Shown: positions 50,110 to 59,169 of the stretch, piece after piece
Layout of the letters: every line of letters starts with the position of its first letter
How positions within the stretch are numbered: the stretch's first letter is position 1
Source: Rhodopseudomonas pentothenatexigens
GTDB taxonomy: Bacteria; Pseudomonadota; Alphaproteobacteria; Rhizobiales; Xanthobacteraceae
DNA: 64,000 nucleotides
Assembly: GCF_900218015.1 (NCBI RefSeq)
Contig: NZ_UFQQ01000003.1
Span: 186,001 to 250,000, forward strand
Reading direction: 5' to 3'
Notes under the pieces: generated by a model
The model's database searches: none
Seen by the model: the letters and a program-made list of their open reading frames with translations, nothing else
What the model was told of the DNA's origin: nothing
Translations under genes and position numbers: made by a program

Positions 50110-51024
50110 ATGACCTTCGAAAAGACCTCCGGCTGGCTGGACTGGTACCAAGGGCCGTCGAGGCCGAAATTCAAAGTCCCGGCAGGCGCTGTCGACGCGC
50201 ATTGTCATGTGTTTGGGCCGGGTGAAGAATTTCCGTTCGCGCCGGAGCGCAAATACACGCCGTGCGACGCTTCCAACGAACAACTTTATGCGCTGCGCGA
50301 CCATCTCGGCTTTACCCGCAATGTCGTGGTGCAGGCGACCTGTCACGGCGCCGACAACCGCGCGATGATCGATGCGCTGGTGAATTCGGGCGGCAAGGCG
50401 CGCGGCGTCGCGACCGTCAAGCGCAGCGTCACCGATGCCGAGCTGCAGGCGATGCATGATGCCGGCGTCCGCGGTGTGCGCTTCAACTTCGTCAAGCGGC
50501 TTGTCGACTTCACCCCGAAGGACGAGCTGGTCGAGATCGCCGAGCGCATCAAGCAGCTCGGCTGGCACGTGGTGATCTATTTCGAGGCGGTGGACCTGCC
50601 GGAGCTGTGGGACTTCTTCACCGCGCTGCCGACCACCGTGGTGGTCGATCACATGGGCCGGCCGGATGTCACCAAGCCGGTCGACGGGCCGGAGTTCGAA
50701 CTGTTCGTCCGTTTCATGCGCGAGCACGGCAATGTCTGGTCGAAGGTCAGCTGCCCGGAGCGGCTGTCGGTGTCCGGTCCGCCGGCGCTGAACGGCGAGC
50801 GATCCGCCTATCGCGACGTGGTGCCGTTCGCCCGCCGCATCGTCGAAACTTTCCCGGACCGCGTGCTGTGGGGCACCGACTGGCCGCACCCGAACCTGAA
50901 GGACCACATGCCCGACGACGGCCTGCTGGTCGACTTCATCCCGCACATCGCGACGACGCCGGAACTTCAACGCAAACTGCTGGTCGATAACCCGATGAGG
51001 CTGTATTGGCCGGAGGAGAAGTAA
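50110..51024 (+). CDS. ligI: 2-pyrone-4,6-dicarboxylate hydrolase
   Basis: 304 aa amidohydrolase. It opens 2-pyrone-4,6-dicarboxylate to 4-oxalomesaconate. The HxH motif is VDAHCHVFGP, with VVQATCHGADNRAMIDAL, VVVDHMGRPDV and the catalytic-Asp region WGTDWPHPN, as in LigI. Flanked by family D and family A repeats. Confidence 0.96.
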   Translation: MTFEKTSGWLDWYQGPSRPKFKVPAGAVDAHCHVFGPGEEFPFAPERKYTPCDASNEQLYALRDHLGFTRNVVVQATCHGADNRAMIDALVNSGGKARGVATVKRSVTDAELQAMHDAGVRGVRFNFVKRLVDFTPKDELVEIAERIKQLGWHVVIYFEAVDLPELWDFFTALPTTVVVDHMGRPDVTKPVDGPEFELFVRFMREHGNVWSKVSCPERLSVSGPPALNGERSAYRDVVPFARRIVETFPDRVLWGTDWPHPNLKDHMPDDGLLVDFIPHIATTPELQRKLLVDNPMRLYWPEEK

Positions 51025-51028
51025 CACC

Positions 51029-51115
51029 GTCATGCCCGGGCTTGTCCCGGGCATCCACGAAAGCGGACGCTCCGCAACAAGAACGTGGATGGCCGGGACA
51101 AGCCCGACCATGACG
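51029..51115. repeat. Family A palindromic repeat between ligI and ligA
   Basis: CGTCATGCCCGGGCTTGTCC ... CGTGGATGGCCGGGACAAGC ... GACCATGACG, with strong hairpins in each half. It may separate ligI from ligABC mRNA. Confidence 0.85.
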
Positions 51116-51124
51116 AGCTAATAA

Positions 51125-52393
<1,269 letters not shown>

Positions 52394-52394
52394 C

Positions 52395-53354
52395 ATGGCA
52401 CAGACGATCAAGGTCGCGCTCGCGGGAGCGGGCGCGTTCGGCATCAAGCATCTCGACGGCATCAAGAACATCGACGGCGTCGAGGTGGTGTCGCTGATCG
52501 GCCGCCGGCTGGAGCCGACCCAGGAGGTCGCCAAGAAGTACGGCATCGCGCACGTCTCGACCGACCTCGCCGACGCGCTGGCGATCAAGGAGGTCGATGC
52601 CGTCATCCTGTGCACCCCGACCCAGATGCACGCGCAGCAGGGCATCGACTGCCTGCGGGCCGGCAAGCACGTCCAGATCGAAATCCCGCTGGCGGACTCG
52701 CTGAAGGACGCGCAGGCGGTGGTCGATCTGCAGAAGCAGACCGGGCTGGTGGCGATGTGCGGCCACACCCGCCGCTTCAATCCGAGCCATCAGTACGTGC
52801 ACAACAAGATCAAGGCCGGCGAGCTCAACATCCAGCAGATGGATGTGCAGACCTACTTCTTCCGCCGCACCAACATGAATGCGCTCGGCCAGCCGCGCAG
52901 CTGGACCGATCACCTGCTGTGGCACCACGCCGCCCACACCGTCGATCTGTTCGCCTATCAGGCCGGCTCGCCGATCGTGAAGGCTAATGCGGTGCAGGGC
53001 CCGATCCATCCGGATCTCGGCATCGCCATGGACATGTCGATCCAGCTCAAGGCGGCCAACGGCGCGATCTGCACGCTGTCGCTCTCGTTCAACAATGACG
53101 GCCCGCTCGGCACCTTCTTCCGCTACATCTGCGACAACGGCACCTACATCGCCCGCTACGACGATCTGGTGAACGGCAAGGAAGAGAAGATCGACGTCTC
53201 CAAGGTCGACGTCTCGATGAACGGCATCGAGCTGCAGGACCGCGAGTTCTTCGCCGCGATCCGCGACGGCCGCGAACCGAACGCCTCCGTCGCGCAGGTG
53301 CTGCCGTGCTACCAGGTGCTGCACGACCTCGACCAGCAGCTCGCCAAGGGCTGA
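52395..53354 (+). CDS. ligC: 4-carboxy-2-hydroxymuconate-6-semialdehyde dehydrogenase
   Basis: 319 aa Gfo/Idh/MocA-type NADP enzyme. It oxidises the hemiacetal of the ring-cleavage product to 2-pyrone-4,6-dicarboxylate. Rossmann motif VALAGAGAFGIKHLDGI; EIPLADSLKDAQ takes the place of the usual EKP loop; CGHTRRFNPSHQYVHNKI and WTDHLLWHHAAHTVDLFAYQ shape the active site. It begins one base after the ligB stop and ends the operon before a terminator. Confidence 0.96.
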   Translation: MAQTIKVALAGAGAFGIKHLDGIKNIDGVEVVSLIGRRLEPTQEVAKKYGIAHVSTDLADALAIKEVDAVILCTPTQMHAQQGIDCLRAGKHVQIEIPLADSLKDAQAVVDLQKQTGLVAMCGHTRRFNPSHQYVHNKIKAGELNIQQMDVQTYFFRRTNMNALGQPRSWTDHLLWHHAAHTVDLFAYQAGSPIVKANAVQGPIHPDLGIAMDMSIQLKAANGAICTLSLSFNNDGPLGTFFRYICDNGTYIARYDDLVNGKEEKIDVSKVDVSMNGIELQDREFFAAIRDGREPNASVAQVLPCYQVLHDLDQQLAKG

Positions 53355-53387
53355 GTCCTCAGCCGAGCTGCCAGCTTGACGCGACCG

Positions 53388-53416
53388 AATGGCCGGGCAC
53401 GTCCCGGCCATTTTCT
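53388..53416 (+). terminator. Terminator of the lig operon
   Basis: A 10-bp stem AATGGCCGGG / CCCGGCCATT with loop CACGT is followed by TTCTTG, 34 bp past ligC. Confidence 0.75.
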
Positions 53417-53541
53417 TGATCGCTCTCGGAACCAGGTCCCGCCGCAGCGCTCCTTGTGTTTCCAAAACGGAACCATAGCTGCTTGACAGCGGTTGTCTCT
53501 GCGGATCTCCCAGACACAACCGCGTCAGGCGGAGGATGCAG

Positions 53542-53958
53542 ATGCAGAAGCGCAAATCCTTGTGGTCGGGCGGCCGGGCCGTCGCGATCGTCACCGCTGT
53601 GGCGCTGGCCGTGCCGGTGTTCGAACCCGCCGCGGCCTTCGCCGCCACTCCTGGCAAGGTGCAGAGCGCGGCCCCGGCGACGGAGGCCGCTCCGCTCACC
53701 GACGTCAGCGCCCGTAAGCGACGCCATGTCCGCCGTGGCGGCAACAACAATGCGGCCGCCGCCGCGGCGTTCGTCGGGATCATCGGAACGATCGGCGCGA
53801 TCGCGGCCGCTCAAGCGCGACGCGACGCGTACGAAAGTCGCTACCGCTATTACTACGGACCCGGACCGGGCTATTACGGCCCTGGGCCGGCCTATTACGG
53901 CGGTCCGCGCTATTATGGCGTACCTTATGGACCACGACCGTACTACTACGGCTACTGA
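53542..53958 (+). CDS. Secreted Gly/Tyr-rich hypothetical protein
   Basis: 138 aa. Two ATGs, 53536 and 53542, are in frame; GGAGG at 53531-53535 touches the first and is 6 bp from the second, so 53542 is preferred. A signal peptide or anchor (AVAIVTAVALAVPVF) is followed by a basic patch (RKRRHVRRGG), a second hydrophobic stretch (AAAAAFVGIIGTIGAIAAAQ) and a tail of YYGPGPGYYGPGPAYYGG-type repeats. The role is unknown, perhaps envelope-associated. GGAAC-N17-GGTT at 53469-53494 is near the EcfG pattern but off at one base. Confidence 0.75.
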   Translation: MQKRKSLWSGGRAVAIVTAVALAVPVFEPAAAFAATPGKVQSAAPATEAAPLTDVSARKRRHVRRGGNNNAAAAAAFVGIIGTIGAIAAAQARRDAYESRYRYYYGPGPGYYGPGPAYYGGPRYYGVPYGPRPYYYGY

Positions 53959-54063
53959 AAACGCGCATTTCAGTTCGGACGACGCGACGACCACCTCGAA
54001 AGGCGGACGTCGCGTCTGAGTTGCGTTTACACGACTGACATTGAAACCAGCTAAGCTATTGGA

Positions 54064-54465
54064 ATGACTGATTCGCTCGACCGCCTCTATCAGGCCGTGC
54101 TGGCGGCGCGGGATCTCGATCCCGCGACCTCGCGGACGGCTCGGCTGTTTCAGCGCGGTTCCGGCAAGATGGCCAAGAAGCTTGCCGAGGAAGCGATCGA
54201 GGTGGTGATCGATGCCGTCGCCGGCAACCGCGAAGCGGTGGTCCGCGAGAGTGCCGATTTGCTGTACAATCTCACCGTGCTGTGGGCTTCGGCCGGCGTC
54301 CGCCCCGAGGACGTCTGGGCCGAGATGCGACGTCGGGAGAACCTGCTCGGCATCGCCGAAAAGCTGCCGAAATCGAGCGTCGACGTCGGCAAGCCGCCTC
54401 CGCCCCGCCCCGCCCGCCGTTCCGTGCCGCAGCAAGAGGCGCGCGTGGTGCGCAAGCGCCGCTGA
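54064..54465 (+). CDS. HisE-like phosphoribosyl-ATP diphosphatase family protein
   Basis: 133 aa all-alpha NTP pyrophosphohydrolase. KKLAEEAIEVVIDAVAG and ESADLLYNLTVLWASAG supply the E-x-x-E and D metal ligands of HisE (PRA-PH), which removes pyrophosphate from phosphoribosyl-ATP in histidine synthesis. No other his genes are near, and a Pro/Arg-rich tail of about 30 residues (PPPPRPARRS...) is added, so a paralogue with another nucleotide substrate is possible. Confidence 0.82.
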   Translation: MTDSLDRLYQAVLAARDLDPATSRTARLFQRGSGKMAKKLAEEAIEVVIDAVAGNREAVVRESADLLYNLTVLWASAGVRPEDVWAEMRRRENLLGIAEKLPKSSVDVGKPPPPRPARRSVPQQEARVVRKRR

Positions 54466-54534
54466 AGCTGTTCTCCGGCATCTGTGCTTTTTGCGTCATG
54501 GACAAACCAGCGACGGAATGGTTGATCGCGGCCC

Positions 54535-55116
54535 ATGTTGCGCAAAATCTACGACTGGTGCATCGACGCCGCCCACAAGCCCTACGCTCTCTGGATTCTC
54601 GGCCTGGTCTCGTTCGCGGAAAGCTCGTTCTTTCCGGTGCCGCCGGACGTGATGCTGATCCCGATGTCGCTGGCGCGGCCGCAGCGCGCCTGGTTCTATG
54701 CGGGGCTGTGCACGGTCACCTCGGTGGCCGGCGGGGTCGTCGGCTACGCGATCGGCGCATTGCTGTACGACTCGGTCGGGCACTGGCTGATCCAGCTTTA
54801 CGGCTACGCCGACAAGGTCGAGGCATTCCGCGCCGGCTATGCAGAATGGGGCGCCTGGATCATCCTGCTCAAGGGCCTCACCCCGATTCCCTACAAGCTG
54901 GTCACCATCACGTCGGGCTTCGCGGGCTACGACATCTGGTCGTTCATCCTGTTTTCGATCATCGCCCGCGGCGGCCGGTTCTTCATCGTCGCGATCGTGC
55001 TGAACCGCTACGGCGTCGTGATCCGCGAGCAGATCGAGAAGCGGCTCGGGCTCTGGGTGACGATCGGGGCAGTGGTGCTGGTGCTTGGTTTCGTGATCGC
55101 CTTCAAGCTGGTGTAG
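54535..55116 (+). CDS. YqaA-type (DedA/SNARE-associated) membrane protein
   Basis: 193 aa with about five hydrophobic segments. YALWILGLVSFAESSFFPVP and PPDVMLIPMSL form the first conserved block; WGAWIILLKGLTPIPYKLVT and SGFAGYDIWSFILFSIIARG the second, containing the G-x-x-P-x-P/R motif of DedA-like lipid scramblases. It lies 69 bp after the HisE-like gene. A role in membrane lipid movement is family-level inference. Confidence 0.88.
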   Translation: MLRKIYDWCIDAAHKPYALWILGLVSFAESSFFPVPPDVMLIPMSLARPQRAWFYAGLCTVTSVAGGVVGYAIGALLYDSVGHWLIQLYGYADKVEAFRAGYAEWGAWIILLKGLTPIPYKLVTITSGFAGYDIWSFILFSIIARGGRFFIVAIVLNRYGVVIREQIEKRLGLWVTIGAVVLVLGFVIAFKLV

Positions 55117-55172
55117 AGCCAGGGCTGGACAACCGGCTTCTCTCCGCCGGCGCATCGGCGTAGGGTCAGGTC

Positions 55173-55769
55173 ATGCCCACTCCGAACCGCATGTTGCGCC
55201 GATGTCTTCGGCCGCAGCGCATCGTCGTCGCCGCTGCCGTGATGCTGGCGTTGCTTTCTGCCGGCGCGCCGGCCGCGGCGCAGCCCGCGCCGCCACCCCC
55301 GCCGCCGGGAGATCGCCCGCCGCCACCGCCGCGCGACAATCCGGGCCTCGTCAACGAAATCCAGAAACTGCTGAGCAGCCCGTCGAAGCTGCTGCCATCG
55401 TTCGGTCGCGACGACGCCGGCGAACGATCTCTGCGGCCACCCGGCGAGCAGCCACTACCGCCTCCACCCGCGCCGGTCGCCGGCCCCGCACCATCACCGC
55501 TGCCGCCGTCCCCTTCGCCCGCACCATCCTCGCCGATGGTGCCGTCGGTGGTCACCGGGCACCAGGTCTGCCCCGTGGTGCCCGGCAGCGGGCCGAACTG
55601 CCAGGCAGCCGCCGACATCCTGTGCCGATCGAAGGGCTACACTCTCGGCAAGAGCCTCGGCGTCGACTCCACCGAGAAGTGCTCCGCCAAGGTGCTGATC
55701 CCCGGACGGCCGCGCGAACCGGGCGATTGCCGCACCGAAAATTTCGTCACACGGGCATGGTGCCAGTAA
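55173..55769 (+). CDS. Secreted proline-rich protein with a Cys-containing C-terminal domain
   Basis: 198 aa. A signal peptide (IVVAAAVMLALLSAGAPAAA) is followed by Pro tracts (PAPPPPPPGDRPPPPPRD and PPPPAPVAGPAPSPLPPSPS) that flank a short helical stretch (NEIQKLLSSPSKLLPSFG), then a compact end domain with four Cys (CPVVPGSGPNCQAAADILC, KCSAKV) and CRTENFVTRAWC. The Pro-rich part may span or bind peptidoglycan. I do not recognise the family. Confidence 0.78.
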   Translation: MPTPNRMLRRCLRPQRIVVAAAVMLALLSAGAPAAAQPAPPPPPPGDRPPPPPRDNPGLVNEIQKLLSSPSKLLPSFGRDDAGERSLRPPGEQPLPPPPAPVAGPAPSPLPPSPSPAPSSPMVPSVVTGHQVCPVVPGSGPNCQAAADILCRSKGYTLGKSLGVDSTEKCSAKVLIPGRPREPGDCRTENFVTRAWCQ

Positions 55770-55913
55770 TCGGCCCGTGATCTATGCGACGAAGCGCGCG
55801 CTTGCGTCGAAAGACTGCGAATTCGCCAAATCCCACCTTGCAGGTCGGTTCCTCGCTTGCTTTTGTGTCGCCGCGGTCGCGCCGCCAAACACAACAAACA
55901 AGGAGAAACTCGA

Positions 55914-56882
55914 ATGCCCATGCCTGCATTGTTCAAGGGCCGCCTGTCGGTCCCGGTGATCGGCTCACCGCTGTTCATTATCTCGGGGCCCGAGCTGGTG
56001 ATCGCGCAATGCAAGGCCGGCGTGGTCGGATCGTTTCCGGCGCTGAACGCGCGTCCCGCGGCGCTGCTCGACGAATGGCTGCACCAGATCAAGGAAGAGC
56101 TCGCGGCCTACGACAAGGCGCATCCCGAGCGTCCGTCGGCGCCGTTCGCCGTCAACCAGATCGTGCACAAATCCAACAACCGGCTCGATGCCGACCTCGC
56201 GCTGTGTGAGAAGCACAAGGTGCCGATGCTGATCACCTCGCTCGGCGCCCGTGAGGAGCTGAACCAGGCCGCGCACAACTGGGGCGGCATCGTGTTCCAC
56301 GACGTCATCAACCAGAAGTTCGCCCACAAGGCGGTCGAGAAGGGCGCCGACGGACTGATCCTGGTGGCGGCCGGCGCCGGCGGCCACGCCGGAATGCAAT
56401 CGCCGTTCGCCTTCGTCACCGAAACGCGCGCCTGGTACAACGGACCGATCGCCCTGTCCGGCGCGATCGCCAACGGCCGCGCGATCCGCGCCGCTCGCGT
56501 GCTCGGCGCCGACTTCGCCTATATCGGCTCGGCCTTCATCGCCACAAGGGAAGCCAACGCGGTCGAGCGCTACAAGGAGATGATCACCACCTCCGGCGCC
56601 GACGACATCGTGTACTCCAACCTGTTCACCGGCGTGCACGGCAACTACCTGAAGCCGTCGATCGTCGCGGCGGGGATGGACCCGGACAATCTCGAACAGT
56701 CCGATCCGTCGAAGATGAATTTCGGCACCGACGAATCCGGCGAGCGCGCCAAGCCGAAAGCCTGGAAGGAGATCTGGGGTGCGGGCCAGGGCATCGGCAG
56801 CATCGACGCGGTGCTGCCCGCCGGCGAACTGATCGCCCGCTTCAAGAAGGAATACGACGAGGCGATCGACCCGCCGCTGTGA
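55914..56882 (+). CDS. Nitronate monooxygenase family FMN protein
   Basis: 322 aa TIM barrel. GSPLFIISGPELVIAQCKAG, GLILVAAGAGGHAGMQSPFA and ALSGAIANGRAIRAARVLGA form the FMN site; TGVHGNYLKPSIVAAGMD is in the C-terminal part. The family oxidises alkyl nitronates such as propionate-3-nitronate; some members act as enoyl reductases. The ATG at 55914 has AAGGAGAAACTCGA just upstream. Confidence 0.9.
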   Translation: MPMPALFKGRLSVPVIGSPLFIISGPELVIAQCKAGVVGSFPALNARPAALLDEWLHQIKEELAAYDKAHPERPSAPFAVNQIVHKSNNRLDADLALCEKHKVPMLITSLGAREELNQAAHNWGGIVFHDVINQKFAHKAVEKGADGLILVAAGAGGHAGMQSPFAFVTETRAWYNGPIALSGAIANGRAIRAARVLGADFAYIGSAFIATREANAVERYKEMITTSGADDIVYSNLFTGVHGNYLKPSIVAAGMDPDNLEQSDPSKMNFGTDESGERAKPKAWKEIWGAGQGIGSIDAVLPAGELIARFKKEYDEAIDPPL

Positions 56883-56913
56883 GGCGATAACCGTCGTCTC
56901 CTCTGCTACTCCT

Positions 56914-56993
56914 GTCATTGCGAGGCGTGAAACGACGACGCAATCCAGCTCCGTGCACCGGGCCCTGGATTGCTTCGCTCCGTTCGCAGTGAC
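56914..56993. repeat. Family C palindromic repeat
   Basis: GTCATTGCGAGGCG ... GCAATCCAGCTC / GGCCCTGGATTGC ... TTCGCAGTGAC, between the nitronate monooxygenase and thioesterase genes; a copy of the family seen at 3005 and 14116. Confidence 0.8.
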
Positions 56994-57035
56994 GGGAGCT
57001 TCGATCTCGCCAGCTCAACTCGTGGAAGTCACCGC

Positions 57036-57809
57036 ATGGACTCCATCTATCGCATCGACGGCATCAATATCGAAACCAGCCCGAATGCGGCCGGGCCGTG
57101 GGATCCGACGATGCAGCACGGCTCGCCGCCGTCGGCGCTCGTGACCCATCTGGCCGAGCAGATCCCGACGCCGTCGCCGATGCAGATCTCGCGTGTCACC
57201 GTCGACCTGTTGCGGCCGGTGCCGGTGGGGCCGCTGACCTATCAGACCGAGGTGCTGCGCGAGGGCCGCAAGATCCAGCTCTGCGCCGTGCGGCTGCTGT
57301 CGAAAGGCGTCGTCGTGGTCGGCGCCACGGTGCTGAAGATCCGCGTCGCTCCGCCTGATCTGCCGGACGACATCGAGCACCCGCCGCTCGACGTGCCGCA
57401 CCCCGACGACTGCCCGCCGCTCGACCCGAACTTCACGCGCAATCCGTTCGTCGGCGGGATGTCGCTGCGCAAGGTCTATGGCGGCTTCGGCGAGATCGGG
57501 CCCGGCGCGACCTGGTATCGCGCCGACCGACCACTCGTGGAAGGGCGGCCGACCTCGCAGGCGATGCGCGCCGTGGTCGCCGCCGACTTCAGCAACGCGA
57601 CTTCGTCGATCCTGGATTTCAAGCACTGGACCTTCATCAACGCCGACCTCAACGTGTTCTTCGGACGGCAGCCGGTCGGCGACTGGGTGTTGCTGAACTC
57701 GGAGATGTGGCTGGGGCCGGACGGCGCCGGGATCGCATCGTCGAAGCTGGCGGATGTCGACGGTTATTTCGGCCGCGCGATCCAGAACCTCGTGGTCGAG
57801 CAGCGCTGA
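57036..57809 (+). CDS. Acyl-CoA thioesterase family protein (double hotdog, TesB-like)
   Basis: 257 aa from the ATG at 57036 (MDSIYRIDGINIE). The N-terminal hotdog (TMQHGSPPSALVTHLAEQIP, ISRVTVDLLRPVPVGPLTYQ) and C-terminal hotdog (SQAMRAVVAADFSNATSSIL, FKHWTFINADLNVFFGRQPV) match the TesB-like thioesterase fold that hydrolyses acyl-CoA. No operon partner shows the substrate. Confidence 0.85.
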   Translation: MDSIYRIDGINIETSPNAAGPWDPTMQHGSPPSALVTHLAEQIPTPSPMQISRVTVDLLRPVPVGPLTYQTEVLREGRKIQLCAVRLLSKGVVVVGATVLKIRVAPPDLPDDIEHPPLDVPHPDDCPPLDPNFTRNPFVGGMSLRKVYGGFGEIGPGATWYRADRPLVEGRPTSQAMRAVVAADFSNATSSILDFKHWTFINADLNVFFGRQPVGDWVLLNSEMWLGPDGAGIASSKLADVDGYFGRAIQNLVVEQR

Positions 57810-57993
57810 TACGCCAGGGATTTCGGCTGCAGGGATCGCTCCGCGTATTTCCACGAGGCCGCCGGGCCGCCGGGATCAATTTAAGACCCCATTAACCATC
57901 CCTAGCCCATCAATAGAGCCGCCGCGACGCGGGGCTCTCGGGACGATCGATCCTGCATCGCCGGCGTACACCACAGCCGAAGTGGACGTCGCC

Positions 57994-58248
57994 ATGCTGT
58001 ATGTCGAAAAGACTTCCGCGACTCTCGACGAACTCCGCATCCGGGTTGCTCACGCGCTGCACCGCCATCCGCTGTGCCGCGACGTCCGGTTCGACATCGT
58101 CGCCACGCCCCGCACCCGCAAAGGCGGCAACTGGACGATCAGCATCCAGTCGGTCGCGCCGGATGCGCTGTGGGAGGCCTCGGAAATCATCGCCGACATC
58201 CAGGAAGCTTACGAGCTCGCCGAAATGCCGATGTACGCGGCGGCCTGA
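57994..58248 (+). CDS. Small conserved hypothetical protein
   Basis: 84 aa from MLYVEKTSATL; a GTG at 57982 is also possible. A compact alpha/beta protein (LDELRIRVAHALHRHPLCRD, GNWTISIQSVAPDALWEASE, IIADIQEAYELAEMP). It looks like small conserved proteins of Rhizobiales; function unknown. The upstream 180 bp is open in frame but reads as non-coding. Confidence 0.7.
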   Translation: MLYVEKTSATLDELRIRVAHALHRHPLCRDVRFDIVATPRTRKGGNWTISIQSVAPDALWEASEIIADIQEAYELAEMPMYAAA

Positions 58249-58368
58249 TCCTCGCAGCCGGCCGGAACCGCTGCGGCCGGCAGAACAGCCGCAAGTTGCC
58301 GGCAGCCATATTTCGTCTGCATTCTTGCGCAATACCGACAGTCATTCGTCGCCGCGACGGAGATCAGC

Positions 58369-59112
58369 TTGACCAAGGTCGTTACCCTTTCCGCGTTGGC
58401 CTGCGTGCTTCTGGCCAGTGTGTCCGCGGCCAGCATCCTTGCGCGTGCCAGCGTGCCCGCCGCAGGTTCTGCCGGCGTCGCCGCGATCGGGCAGCCTGTC
58501 GCCAATCGCGAACTGAAAGCCGACAAGCTCGAGGTCGCACGACTGCAGCCCGCAGCGGCCGAGCTCGAAGCCGCTCAGGAACGACCTGCTGAAGAACAGC
58601 CCGCTGAAGACCTGACCGCGGCGGCTGCTGCGGAGCCGAGTAACCCGACCAAGCCGGTCCGGCTTGCTTATGCCACCGACGAACTGCCGGTCGCGGTGAT
58701 TCCCGAGGCGGCCTCGCCCGAGCCGAGCGCAGCTCCGAAAGCCACCAGCAAGCTGCCGCCGGTGATCGCCACCGCACCGGCTCACAGGCCGAAGCCGAAG
58801 CCGGCCGCAAAGGAAGCGCTGCTCAGCGACGGCCAGATCGCGAAGATCAAGACCCGTCTCAATCTGTCGTCGTCGCAGGAATATTATTGGCCCTCGGTCG
58901 AGCAGGCGCTGCGCGCGATCGGGCGGAAGCTGGATGCGAACTCGCACACCCGTGACGGCGGAACGCCGATGATCGATCCGGACAGCACCGAGGTCCAGCA
59001 GCTCAAATTCGCCGCGATGCCGCTGCTGTTCCAGTTGCGCGAGGATCAGAAGCAGGAAGTTCGCAAGCTGGCCCGCACCATGGGCCTCGAACAGGTCGCC
59101 CAGCAGATCTGA
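58369..59112 (+). CDS. Secreted hypothetical protein with a C-terminal helical domain
   Basis: 247 aa from a TTG start preceded by CGGAGATCAGC. A signal peptide (VVTLSALACVLLASVSAASI) is followed by a low-complexity Ala/Pro/Glu region (about 35-140) and a helical domain (LLSDGQIAKIKTRLNLSSSQ, YYWPSVEQALRAIGRKLDAN, LLFQLREDQKQEVRKLARTM). The end domain recalls Spy/CpxP-like helical periplasmic proteins by composition only. It converges with the regulator gene ending at 59170. Confidence 0.78.
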   Translation: MTKVVTLSALACVLLASVSAASILARASVPAAGSAGVAAIGQPVANRELKADKLEVARLQPAAAELEAAQERPAEEQPAEDLTAAAAAEPSNPTKPVRLAYATDELPVAVIPEAASPEPSAAPKATSKLPPVIATAPAHRPKPKPAAKEALLSDGQIAKIKTRLNLSSSQEYYWPSVEQALRAIGRKLDANSHTRDGGTPMIDPDSTEVQQLKFAAMPLLFQLREDQKQEVRKLARTMGLEQVAQQI

Positions 59113-59169
59113 CGGTGAAGACGGCGGTACCCGATGTGCCGCAGAACACCGCGTTCAACGCCACTGATC

